Source of the DNA: SXXZ01 sp041177965
GTDB taxonomy: Bacteria; Verrucomicrobiota; Verrucomicrobiia; Limisphaerales; UBA9464
DNA length: 48,962 nucleotides
Reading direction: 5' to 3'
NCBI GenBank assembly: GCA_041177965.1
Contig: JBEGWF010000081.1
Coordinates: 1-48,962, forward strand
How positions within the stretch are numbered: the stretch's first letter is position 1; every line of letters starts with the position of its first letter. Below the pieces are notes generated by a model that searched no databases, was not told the DNA's origin, and saw nothing but the letters and a program-made list of their open reading frames with translations. The position numbers and the translations under genes are program-made. Shown here in pieces: positions 1 through 11,151 of this stretch.

Positions 1-253
1 TCCCGAGGAACGATGCCTGGTCGTCGAGGACGTGGTCACCAAGGGCGGGAGGGCACTGGAAACGGTTCAGATCGTCCAGGGTCTCCAAGGAAAGGTGGCC
101 GGCGTGGCCATGGTGGTGGACCGCTCGGATGGCACCCTCGACCTCGGGGTCCCGCTGTTTCCCCTGATCCGTCTCGAGGTGGAGACCTTCGACCCCCAAC
201 ACCTGCCCCCGGACCTCGCGGCGACCCCGGCGACCAAACCGGGCAGCAAATAG
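1..253 (+). CDS. pyrE: Orotate phosphoribosyltransferase, C-terminal fragment (cut by window edge)
   Basis: Only the last 83 or so codons are present; the open frame enters from position 2 and stops at TAG 251-253. The first residues read LVVEDVVTKGGRALE, the PRPP-binding loop of type I phosphoribosyltransferases (two acidic residues followed by a Thr/Gly-rich loop). In PyrE this loop binds PRPP for making orotidine 5'-phosphate in pyrimidine synthesis. The remaining sequence (VAGVAMVVDRSDG, then a Pro-rich tail) fits the C-terminal strand and helix of PyrE. The gene converges with coaE, with only 23 bp between stops. Other PRTases share the loop, so the assignment rests on the loop plus the tail; the 5' part lies outside the window. 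Confidence 0.8.
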   Translation, partial: PEERCLVVEDVVTKGGRALETVQIVQGLQGKVAGVAMVVDRSDGTLDLGVPLFPLIRLEVETFDPQHLPPDLAATPATKPGSK

Positions 254-276
254 GGACTTCCGCCTTCGGCTGGCCT

Positions 277-891
277 TCAGGCCGATGGAGCCACGGTCCT
301 CGGAAAACCCTCCGACTCCAGCACCTTCCGGAGCTGATCGCGGAGGACATCCACGCATCCTTCAGTCCAGACACCGTAGTCCGCCCTGCTCAGTTTCTCG
401 GCCATGGGAAGCTGGGCCGCGAGGCGTCGGTCGATGCTTGTCTCGGTCCACCCCCGTCCACGGAGGCGCGACCGCTGCGTCAACCCGCTGCAGGCGACCG
501 CCACGACGGCGTCGAAGTGGGCACGGTAATCCTTCTCGAACAGCAGCGGGATCACGACCGCGCAGAGTGGGCGGTCCTCGGCGGCCCGGTCTTGGATCCA
601 GCGCGTCCAGGTCCCGAAGATCCGGGGATGGAGGATGGACTCGAGGCGATGGCGGGCGGAGTCGTCCTCGAAGACCCGGAGACCGAGCGCGGCCCGGTCG
701 AGGCCTCCCTGCGGATCCAGAAACCCGGGTCCGAAGGCATCGATGATCTCGCGGAGAGCCGGTCGGCCGGGCTGCACCAGGTCGCGCGCGACGATGTCGG
801 TGTCCAGCACCGGAATCCCCACGCTTTCGAGGAACCGTGCGGACTCCGATTTTCCGGCGCCAACGCCACCGGTGATGCCCAGGGAGTTCAT
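277..891 (-). CDS. coaE: Dephospho-CoA kinase
   Basis: This 204-residue protein has the size and layout of CoaE, which phosphorylates dephospho-CoA on the ribose 3'-OH with ATP, the last step of CoA synthesis in the cytosol. The N-terminus MNSLGITGGVGAGKS is the P-loop. It is followed by a lid-type region with DTDIVARDLVQPG, where the Asp pair belongs to the CoA-binding/catalytic segment, then ILHPRIF and VVIPLLFEK, both typical of the family. A TTG lies three codons upstream at 900, but the ATG at 891 gives the canonical N-terminus. No clear ribosome binding site is seen. A strong hairpin (901-937) sits just upstream, so coaE may have its own transcript or read through from the preceding operon. 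Confidence 0.93.
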   Translation of the reverse strand: MNSLGITGGVGAGKSESARFLESVGIPVLDTDIVARDLVQPGRPALREIIDAFGPGFLDPQGGLDRAALGLRVFEDDSARHRLESILHPRIFGTWTRWIQDRAAEDRPLCAVVIPLLFEKDYRAHFDAVVAVACSGLTQRSRLRGRGWTETSIDRRLAAQLPMAEKLSRADYGVWTEGCVDVLRDQLRKVLESEGFPRTVAPSA

Positions 892-900
892 CTCAAGCAA

Positions 901-937
901 CAGGGCGCCGGGGAAACGATGTTCTCCCGGCGCCCTG
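901..937 (-). terminator. 12-bp hairpin between the secretin operon and coaE
   Basis: The arms 901-912 (cagggcgccggg) and 926-937 (cccggcgccctg) are perfect inverted complements with a 13-nt loop. The hairpin lies 20 nt after the stop of the 1093-residue protein and 9 nt before the coaE ATG. On the minus strand it is followed by TTGCTTG, a poor T-tract, so it could be a terminator, an attenuator or a processing site. A second weak 8-bp hairpin (944-951/958-965) includes the stop codon of the upstream gene. Confidence 0.5.
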
Positions 938-957
938 GAATCGAACCCTGACCGGGT

Positions 958-3900
958 TCAGGGTTTGTAGAGGATGCGGTAGGTCTTGGCGCCGCTGCCC
1001 TGATCCAACGGATCGTAGAACTTGAGGACCTTCGGCGATGCCGAGGTGTTGGCCAACCGACTCAGCGGCGACCATTGAGGACCGACGGCAGGCTCCTGGG
1101 ACAGGATCTGGTAGTCGGTGTGGGCGGCGGCATCCCAGGAGATCTCCAGATAGGGACGTCCCTGGAGCTCGACCGCCTTCGTGTTGACCACCGGACCGCT
1201 GAACGGGGTCGAATCGATGGCATTCACCAGACCGTCGCCGTCGGAGTCGAGCGAGACGGAATACCGGACCGCCCACGAGGTCTCCACCACCACGCCGTTG
1301 CCCAACTCGAGGGTGATCGGCCCACCGGCGGCATTGGCGATGCGGACCAGGCGAAGGCGACCGCCCAGCGCACCGTCGAGGACGGGACCGGACAACTCGA
1401 TGCCATTGATCGACACGATGCTGTAGTAGAGCCGCATGTTGCTGTCGAAGCCCAGCGCCGAGGCGAGTCCCGAGGCGTCGAAGGTCTTGTTGGTGATGTT
1501 GAAGAACTGGCCGAAATCGCCATTGAGTTCGAGCCGCCGGGTATACAGGGCCCTCTCACCCGATCCCGAGGATCGGAGGTCGATCCGACCGTATTCACCG
1601 ATGGTCAGGACCAGCGCGCCGATGGCGGAGTTGTTCACGAAGGCCGCAGCCTCCGTGCCCCGGTCGACACCCGGCCAGTCCACGGAACCCGTCTCGAACC
1701 GACCGGCACTCACCGAGAGGGTCAGTCCGCTGAGGTCGTTGGACTGGGCGTTGACCGGAACGTTCACACCGGCCGCGGCCACCACCAGCACCTTGCCGGC
1801 CGGCACCGTCCAACGGTCGGAGATGTCGAGCTTGACCAGGTTCGGGGTGCCGATGGCGCTGGCGTTGCCGACATCAAGGGATTTGGCGGAGATCGTGATG
1901 CGCCCACCGGCTTCGATGGAGTTCGTCCCGGTCAGGACGAGGTCGGCGGCGGCAAGGTCCAACACGTTGCCCGCCGCAAGGCGCCCGGAGTGGGCAAGGG
2001 TGGAGGCACCCAAGCCCAGGTAACCCGCCGAGAAGATCGCCCCGGAGTTCGTCAAGAAGGCCAGCGGACGGGTATCACCGACGCCCAGCGCCACCCGCTC
2101 GCCGAGGATGTCGGATTGATTGGAAAGGGTGCGAAGCGCAGGGAAGGTGCGTTGGGAAACTCCGAGGGAGCCGATCAGTTCAAAGGCGCCCTCATTCACC
2201 CAGTTCTCGGTGATCGGAGCGACCTGCTCGTTGCCGGCGACCTGAGACGCACCGGAGAAACCATCGGGATAATTGGGGGAGATGGCATCGACCTCGGGTA
2301 CCTCATAGAGGACGGGGTCGACCGTGGTCAGGTTGGTCGCCCGGAGCTTCAGGCCGACCAGCTCCCCGGTCTGTTTCAACGGATCGATGTCGGCATCGAT
2401 GATCATCACCCGGAAATGGGTGTCGGCCAGGAGGTTGGAGGGAGTGGCCGTCCCGGTTCCGGCATTCGGATCGGTGGTCGCGGCGGCGGCGGCGGGATCC
2501 GGGAACTCGGCGGAATTCGTCCACGACATGACGAAGACCTTGATCACGCCGGTCAGGTTCGGTTGACCGACCGGGTTCAGCCCGCGGTACACCAAGGTGC
2601 CGTTGGTGGAACCGAGGTCGTAATTGGCATAGGGAGCCGCGATGCTGGTGTTCGCCGAGGAGGTGACGTGCTTGGCCTGGAGATTCACGACTCCATGCGC
2701 GCGGATCCGGGTGTCCTCAAGCTTCAGGTTGTCGGCCTTGATCCGAACCCGACCCGCGAGGTTGGTGGCGAACCCGAAGGGCGACTGGGATCGTGCTCCT
2801 CCCACCCGACCACCGATGGCGCGGATGATCGAACCGTAGGTGCTGTTGGTGGGGTTGGGGATCTTGGAAGGCAACGAGGTGATGGCGAAGGAGTAGGCCA
2901 TGTATTCGTTGGTGGAGACCAGATTCGTGTAGGCGACGCCGTTGGTCAGCAGGCCGAAGTATCCCGTCGTGAACAGATCCTTGGTGAAGGTGCTGTTGGC
3001 GCCCGATCGGGAATCGTTCAGATACTTGGACAGGAGGTTGGACCGGGAGAGCGGGTTCTGGGGATCCAGCTCGTTGCCCAATCGGGCCCGCTCGGCCCGG
3101 CTGATGGGAATGTTGACCCCGACATTGCGGGTGACCCGCATGTTGAAGGGCACCGCGGTCGCGGGGGAACGATAATCCCAACCGTAGATGTTGGTGGGAG
3201 AGGTGGTGAAGGTCTCGACGATCTGGATGCTCTCGAGATCCACCGACCCCGAGGTGTTGTTGGTGTTGAGGTACGCCAACGTGGCGCTGAGGCTCCGGGT
3301 CCCGTCGACGGATGCGGTGGCGAGGATGTTGGAGTTCCGGTTGATGATGAACACCGCGTTGATGCGGTTGTTCGTTGCGGTCAACTGGTTGGTCTGGATG
3401 TACGCCAAGGCGGGCACCGGAGGGAGGCCGGCGGTGGCGATGGAATCCGGAATCCAATTCCGCGGGTTGGCGACCGGATCACCGGGCACACGGTCGATGG
3501 CGGCCAGATAACCGATGTCGATGTTGGCCAGGATGTTGGTCACGACCACCGGGTTGGTGGCCGTCGGATAGGAGGTGGTGACGCGGCGCTGCGTCGCGAA
3601 CGCACCGAACTCGACCGGCGTGTTCCAGTATCCCCAGTAGAGGTTTTCAATGCCACCGGGCATGTTGGCCACGGTGACGCCGCCTTCGAGGCTGGCGATC
3701 CGGCCGAGTTCGGGCAATTGACGGTTCAGGGTCGTGAGTGACGAACGGGAGAGATCGACCTGTTGGCCTTCCGCCGACAAATCGCCCCAGAACGAGACGG
3801 AGATGCGGCCGCGATTGACGATGTTGGTGGCGCTGAGCGTCAGGTAGCCGCCATCGCCGAAGGTGTAACCCTGACCCTCGGGATATCCGAGGGTGCGGAT

Positions 3901-4239
3901 CGCTGAACCGATACCCTCGATGACGGCACGGTCGCCATTGACGATGCTGTGGCTGGGATTGCGGAAGCCACGATCATCGACCCGGACGAACTCCATGCCA
4001 TAGGACGCACGGATCGTGCCCAGATTGGTGAAGGAGAGGGTGTTGCGGGTCGCGAACAAGTCGAAGGTGTCGGCGGAGAACGTGCCCGCGTTGAGGAAGG
4101 TGACGGCGTCGATCGGACGATCGACCGAATACTGCCCCCCGTTGTAGAAGTCCGCGGCCGACGCAGCCCAACCGCCGGCCAGCGCGAGGAATAATGATCG
4201 GACCATGATAAGGCTCTTGGAAAGGTTGAGGGTTTTCAT
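958..4239 (-). CDS. Large secreted repeat protein, haemagglutinin/adhesin-like, last gene of the secretin operon
   Basis: This is a 1093-residue protein of unrecognised family. The N-terminus (MKTLNLSKSLIMVRSLFLALAGG, then ASA-AD) looks like a cleavable signal peptide. The mature part is rich in Asn, Ser, Thr and Gly, with recurrent segments such as VTFLNAGTFSADTF, FTNLGTIRAS, IVNRGRISVSF and LTNSGAIFSAG. This N-x-G rhythm is seen in right-handed beta-helix adhesins of the filamentous-haemagglutinin type. Near residue 998 is DSDGDGLVNAID, a calcium-loop motif. The last 70 residues (LEISWDAAAHTDYQIL ... YRILYKP) resemble the C-terminus of the propeller protein at 5696-7231. It starts 8 nt after the stop of the previous gene, so it is probably cotranscribed. 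A surface or exported structural role is inferred from composition only. Confidence 0.75.
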   Translation of the reverse strand: MKTLNLSKSLIMVRSLFLALAGGWAASAADFYNGGQYSVDRPIDAVTFLNAGTFSADTFDLFATRNTLSFTNLGTIRASYGMEFVRVDDRGFRNPSHSIVNGDRAVIEGIGSAIRTLGYPEGQGYTFGDGGYLTLSATNIVNRGRISVSFWGDLSAEGQQVDLSRSSLTTLNRQLPELGRIASLEGGVTVANMPGGIENLYWGYWNTPVEFGAFATQRRVTTSYPTATNPVVVTNILANIDIGYLAAIDRVPGDPVANPRNWIPDSIATAGLPPVPALAYIQTNQLTATNNRINAVFIINRNSNILATASVDGTRSLSATLAYLNTNNTSGSVDLESIQIVETFTTSPTNIYGWDYRSPATAVPFNMRVTRNVGVNIPISRAERARLGNELDPQNPLSRSNLLSKYLNDSRSGANSTFTKDLFTTGYFGLLTNGVAYTNLVSTNEYMAYSFAITSLPSKIPNPTNSTYGSIIRAIGGRVGGARSQSPFGFATNLAGRVRIKADNLKLEDTRIRAHGVVNLQAKHVTSSANTSIAAPYANYDLGSTNGTLVYRGLNPVGQPNLTGVIKVFVMSWTNSAEFPDPAAAAATTDPNAGTGTATPSNLLADTHFRVMIIDADIDPLKQTGELVGLKLRATNLTTVDPVLYEVPEVDAISPNYPDGFSGASQVAGNEQVAPITENWVNEGAFELIGSLGVSQRTFPALRTLSNQSDILGERVALGVGDTRPLAFLTNSGAIFSAGYLGLGASTLAHSGRLAAGNVLDLAAADLVLTGTNSIEAGGRITISAKSLDVGNASAIGTPNLVKLDISDRWTVPAGKVLVVAAAGVNVPVNAQSNDLSGLTLSVSAGRFETGSVDWPGVDRGTEAAAFVNNSAIGALVLTIGEYGRIDLRSSGSGERALYTRRLELNGDFGQFFNITNKTFDASGLASALGFDSNMRLYYSIVSINGIELSGPVLDGALGGRLRLVRIANAAGGPITLELGNGVVVETSWAVRYSVSLDSDGDGLVNAIDSTPFSGPVVNTKAVELQGRPYLEISWDAAAHTDYQILSQEPAVGPQWSPLSRLANTSASPKVLKFYDPLDQGSGAKTYRILYKP

Positions 4240-4247
4240 CGGGCGGT

Positions 4248-5693
4248 TCAGTTGCGCCGCAGGTAGAGGGCGGCGGCCTCGAGATCCGAGAGCCTGCTGC
4301 CGACCGGATAGAGGACCGGAGCGTTGGTCGTTCCGTTGAAGGATCCCCAGAGGGATCCGGGTTGGCCATCCTGCTCGTCGGTGTTTCCGATGTTCAGGGA
4401 GTGGACCCCGACCTTGCTGAAGGTGTACCCGGAGACGGGTTCCACGTTGCCGGGCCCCTCGGCGAGGCCGTCGAGCGTGGCTCCGGTGTTGACGAAGGTG
4501 GGGAGGGTGAGGGCACCGATGAGGGGAACGTAGGTCGCGACTCCGAGATCACGGGCGCTGATCAGGATGTCGGGACGGGTGAGCACACGACTCACGACCT
4601 GGCGGATGACCACGCCGTTGGTGCTGACCACCTCGGGGTAGGTGACGGCGGCCTGACGGGCATTCTGCCGGAGCACCGGGTCGGTGTTGACCTTCACGAA
4701 CCGGACCCGGTCGACACCGGCCCGGACACCGAGGTTCACCAACTGGAGGACATTGCTGGTGCCGGTCGTGGCCACCGCCGTGGTGCCCACTTGGCCGGTG
4801 TCACCGGCGATGGTCCATGGGGATTCGAGGGCGCCGCCGCCGCCACCGCCGCCGCTCGAGACGCTGCCGCGGATGGATCCGGCGGGAGCCTGCTCGTAGT
4901 TCCGATTGGCGGGGTGGTACAGGTACCGGAGACCACCGGCGTCATCACGGGTCAATCCGGTGAAATAGCGTCCGGTGGTGTCGATGGCACGGCTCACCCG
5001 CTCGTCGCTGGTGATGAAGCTCGCCACGCTGATGGTCGACGCCAGGCTGACGTTCGGGTTGGCCGAGTCGACGGGGATCTCGCGGGCGTCGGAGAAGATG
5101 CGGGCGCCTGCGTCGTTGAAGATGTCGCGCAGGACGTAGGAGTACAGGGTTCCATTGATGTACCGGCTCGGACGCCCGGAAACAGGATCGTAGTTGAAGT
5201 TGACGACCGAATACCGGATGGGATCGACAGCCCTCGCACGGATGGACCAGCACCATCGCTCGGGGGAGGTGAGACCCATCGTGGCGAGGATCTGGCCCAT
5301 CAACTGGGTCTTGAGGTCGAGCAGGCCCAGCGCGGCAGCGGTGGGATTGACGCCGTCGGCCTTGAGGGGGAACTCCTCGAGGTTCTGGCTGAATGCGGAC
5401 ACGTTGGTGATGCTGTTGAACACCTCGAAGGCCTCATCGACGGCACGGGCTCCATCGACCCCGAAGAACTCGAGGAAGGAACCATCGATGCCGTAGGTGA
5501 CGATCGGCGTGCTGAGGCGGTATTCGTCGCCGCGGAGACGGGGTCCGCCGTATTCGGGAGCCGAATCGGGGATGTTGTAGCCGAGGTCGGGCGCCTGCCA
5601 CCCGACCATGGGGCCCAGGAGCGAGAACGCGCTGGCCGACAACGCGCCGAGCATCAGGGCGACGAGGGTGGCGATGGATTGGGTCGTGCGCAT
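4248..5693 (-). CDS. Secreted protein of unknown function (481 aa), secretin operon
   Basis: The N-terminus MRTTQSIATLVALMLGALSASAF is a convincing signal peptide. The mature protein begins with LLGPMVGWQ and then TPIVTYGIDGSFLEFFG, GARAVDEAFEVFN. The pattern (predicted strand, FG-x-x-G, helix with AVDEAF) is reminiscent of the start of matrixin-like domains, but no HExxH zinc site is present, so no peptidase activity is proposed. A run of eight glycines near residue 280 separates an N-terminal half from a Val/Thr-rich, probably beta-sandwich C-terminal half. It lies 2 nt after the propeller gene and 8 nt before the 1093-residue protein, which supports translational linkage. I do not recognise the family. 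Confidence 0.8.
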   Translation of the reverse strand: MRTTQSIATLVALMLGALSASAFSLLGPMVGWQAPDLGYNIPDSAPEYGGPRLRGDEYRLSTPIVTYGIDGSFLEFFGVDGARAVDEAFEVFNSITNVSAFSQNLEEFPLKADGVNPTAAALGLLDLKTQLMGQILATMGLTSPERWCWSIRARAVDPIRYSVVNFNYDPVSGRPSRYINGTLYSYVLRDIFNDAGARIFSDAREIPVDSANPNVSLASTISVASFITSDERVSRAIDTTGRYFTGLTRDDAGGLRYLYHPANRNYEQAPAGSIRGSVSSGGGGGGGALESPWTIAGDTGQVGTTAVATTGTSNVLQLVNLGVRAGVDRVRFVKVNTDPVLRQNARQAAVTYPEVVSTNGVVIRQVVSRVLTRPDILISARDLGVATYVPLIGALTLPTFVNTGATLDGLAEGPGNVEPVSGYTFSKVGVHSLNIGNTDEQDGQPGSLWGSFNGTTNAPVLYPVGSRLSDLEAAALYLRRN

Positions 5694-5695
5694 GG

Positions 5696-7231
5696 TCAGC
5701 GATCAGATTGGACGCGGAAATAGGACTGGGCCGCCGCCACCGCATCGATGGACGCCGACTGCTGGGAGGAGGTTGCGGTCTGTTCGGCCTGAACCTCGGT
5801 CCAGTGGACGAGATCGTTGGAGGTCTCGAGGCGGTACCGGGTTCCAACCGTGGTCTCCCAGGTGATCTTCAGCTTGTGACGGGGAACACTGGTCACCCTC
5901 CGGAGGTCGCGCGCGTTGAGATCGACCCCGGTGGCGATGCCCGCGAAGTCGCTCCAGACCGCCCGGTAACCGGTGGAGGTGGCCGCGACGGTGGGCGAGA
6001 ACTGGTCGTTGCGACGGGTCTGGTTGAGGAGGATCTCCTCGCCGGAGGCTCGTCCGGACGCGTCGATGGATCGGGCGGCGATGCCCAACCCGGAGCCGTC
6101 GGCACCGCGACTGGTCCAGACGGCCATGGCGCCCTCCTGACCCGAGGCGAGCCGCACCCCGTTCTGGTCATGGAGCCGGTACTCGTTGAGGGTTGCCGGG
6201 GATGCCAGGACGACTCCGGAAGCCGAGAGCGAGGCGAAGCGGACATCCCATGAGGAACCGCCTGCGATGTCGAATTCGGACCAGGCCACGGTCCACCGGC
6301 CGGACGGCAGGCTGGCGACGGACGGGCGGTCGCAGGGAGAGGCCGAGGCGTTCAGCCAAAGCGGGGAGACGGCCGTTCCGTCGGCGCGGAGGATTTGCGC
6401 GAAGATGTCGGAGTTGGCCTCGCGGCGGGTCGCCTCACCCCCAAGGTCGAGGATGTCCGCGGAAGCCTGTTCGGCCACCCAGGCGATCGCGAGGTCTCCG
6501 TTGGCCAAGGGGGCCAAGGCCGGCGAGCGGTCGACCAGAGCCGATGTTCCGATGACCCGGCGGGCGGAAACGGGGCTTCCGGAGCGGTCGAAGCTCTGGA
6601 CCTGAACCTTGGAGGAGACACCATCGACCCCCACGGACTGCCATGCGACCGCGAAACCCCCTGCGGCGAGTTCGACCACAACCGGTGAGGAGTGGCTGCC
6701 TTCCGGCCCCGCGGCGGCGATCACCCATTCGTCACCCTGGGGGGCGCCGGTGCGGGACAATCGGCGCGCGTGGATGGACTGGCGGCCGGCCTTGCCCGAT
6801 TGCCAGACGACCACCGCCGTTCCGTCGGCCGCGACGGACACCACGGGATTCTGCTGATCGAAGAGCGCCTGCTGATTGACCCGGTGGATCTGAGGGTTGG
6901 CCGACCCGCTGTTGAGGTTGTACACGCGGGATCCGATGCCCATGCCCTGACCGTCGATGGCGTTGTCGTGCCAGACGACAAAGGCGGTGGATCCGGACGT
7001 GGCCACGGAGGCACCCACCTGATCACCCACCAGCCCGACCGGAGACGAGGCGTTCGGAAGGATGCGGAGCTCGCCGCCGGCAACCTCGACGGAGGCCGGG
7101 GCCACCTCCTGGATGGTCAACCGGGGAGCCGGCGAGGCCAGACTCTGGCCCAGCGCCGAGCCGGCCAGACCGACGAGTGCGGCAAGCCCCATCGGCTTCC
7201 AGAGGGATCGGCTGTCTTCGATTAGGTTCAT
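5696..7231 (-). CDS. Secreted predicted seven-bladed beta-propeller protein with C-terminal sorting-like domain
   Basis: The 511-residue protein starts at the ATG at 7231. An upstream in-frame ATG at 7279 would bury the signal peptide (MGLAALVGLAGSALGQ after a charged N-region). Seven hydrophobic-Trp motifs recur at residues 87, 143, 197, 251, 317, 372 and 426 (VVWHD, VVWQS, VAWQS, IAWVA, VAWSE, AVWTS, AVWSD). Each is followed by a loop and a strand such as IHARRLSRTG or IAARSIDASG. The even spacing of 54-66 residues is that of a seven-bladed propeller. Residues 453-511 form a separate domain (LKITWETTVGTRYRLET ... YFRVQSDR) also found at the end of the 1093-residue protein. The gene follows the secretin by 86 nt. 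The ligand is unknown. Confidence 0.8.
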   Translation of the reverse strand: MNLIEDSRSLWKPMGLAALVGLAGSALGQSLASPAPRLTIQEVAPASVEVAGGELRILPNASSPVGLVGDQVGASVATSGSTAFVVWHDNAIDGQGMGIGSRVYNLNSGSANPQIHRVNQQALFDQQNPVVSVAADGTAVVVWQSGKAGRQSIHARRLSRTGAPQGDEWVIAAAGPEGSHSSPVVVELAAGGFAVAWQSVGVDGVSSKVQVQSFDRSGSPVSARRVIGTSALVDRSPALAPLANGDLAIAWVAEQASADILDLGGEATRREANSDIFAQILRADGTAVSPLWLNASASPCDRPSVASLPSGRWTVAWSEFDIAGGSSWDVRFASLSASGVVLASPATLNEYRLHDQNGVRLASGQEGAMAVWTSRGADGSGLGIAARSIDASGRASGEEILLNQTRRNDQFSPTVAATSTGYRAVWSDFAGIATGVDLNARDLRRVTSVPRHKLKITWETTVGTRYRLETSNDLVHWTEVQAEQTATSSQQSASIDAVAAAQSYFRVQSDR

Positions 7232-7317
7232 GGATGGTTCGCTCCGGGGCCTTGGGGGTCCCACGGGCAGTTCAATCATTCACCGCGCTGACTGTTGCTG
7301 GATGGAAACGCCGTCGA

Positions 7318-10287
<2,970 letters not shown>

Positions 10288-10340
10288 GGGTTTCTTCACG
10301 GGTTGGGCTGAAATGGGCATGGAACGAGCCGGTTATGGGA

Positions 10341-11132
10341 TTACCTCGCCACGGTGGTTCGAACGGAATTGGGCGCGGACACTACTAGTTCGTCTTTCTC
10401 GATGGCAACAATCTTGTAGACCGCGCCGGAGAGCGTGATGGAGTCGCCGACCCGCTTCTGGGGGTAGTCGCGGCGATCGGCCTCGTAGCGGAGGTCGGCG
10501 GAGTATCCCTGGGTGCGGCGGAAGCTCTTGCCCTTGGAGAGATTGAAGGTCTCGCGGGTCGAGATGAGCTCGCAGATGAAGTTGGTGGGGGCGTCCTTGG
10601 GACCTTGGACCTCGACGAGGCGGAAGAGTTGATCCTTGTTGTCGGAGCCCACGGCCACCGACTCCACCATGGCGCGCCGGGCATTGACGGTCTTCTCGTA
10701 GTCACGGCGGACCGAGAACTGATAGCGCGGGGAGTCCGGGGTTCCGGCGACCTGTTCGAACGCGATCTCGAGCACCAGATCATGGTAGGCGACATACGAC
10801 AACCCCGCCGCACCAGTATCGGGACGGGGACGGGTGGGCTCCAACCGTCCGCCCGCGGCTCGGGCCCAGGTGATGGGGTTGAAGGTGTAGTGGTCGGCGG
10901 CGGCCAGGACCGTGGGAGCACGACCGGTGACCCGCTTCAGCGAGGCCTGGTTGGTCTCCAGATTCTCTGGGACCAGCGGCTTCTGCTTGGCCCCGGCGAA
11001 CTGCTGGAGCGCGGTCTCGAGGTCCGTCCGGATCTGGGACACCGCGAAGACCAGGAAGACGGCCAGACCGGCGACGGCGAGGAGGACCACGCCGAGCACC
11101 AGCTTCTCGTAATGTTTCTTGATGAATTCCAT
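10341..11132 (-). CDS. Inner-membrane protein of pilus-like operon (Amuc_1099-like)
   Basis: The 263-residue protein has a short cytoplasmic start (MEFIKKHYEKL), one transmembrane helix (LVLGVVLLAVAGLAVFLVF) and a periplasmic part. That part has a short coiled-coil-like segment, a middle beta-rich domain (YHDLVLEIAFEQV) and a C-terminal domain. The C-terminal segment (RVGDSITLSGAVYKIVAIEKDELVVS) looks like the small beta domain used by PilP/GspC-type proteins to touch the secretin. It sits between the PilO-like gene (19 nt upstream) and the secretin (53 nt downstream), where pil operons carry pilP. The match to Akkermansia Amuc_1099 is by position, size and topology, recalled rather than computed. 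Confidence 0.7.
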   Translation of the reverse strand: MEFIKKHYEKLVLGVVLLAVAGLAVFLVFAVSQIRTDLETALQQFAGAKQKPLVPENLETNQASLKRVTGRAPTVLAAADHYTFNPITWARAAGGRLEPTRPRPDTGAAGLSYVAYHDLVLEIAFEQVAGTPDSPRYQFSVRRDYEKTVNARRAMVESVAVGSDNKDQLFRLVEVQGPKDAPTNFICELISTRETFNLSKGKSFRRTQGYSADLRYEADRRDYPQKRVGDSITLSGAVYKIVAIEKDELVVSAPNSVRTTVAR

Positions 11133-11151
11133 GGATTCCGGGAATTGCGGC

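Noticed and set aside
13..951. 312-codon plus-strand ORF at the window start
   Set aside because: It is out of frame with the clear pyrE end and antisense to coaE; its Arg/Gly/Pro composition is not protein-like.
1075..3741. Long plus-strand ORF opposite the 1093-residue protein
   Set aside because: It is the antisense of a gene with a signal peptide and ordered repeats; its translation is Gly/Asp/Arg-rich without any domain. High GC makes such open frames common.
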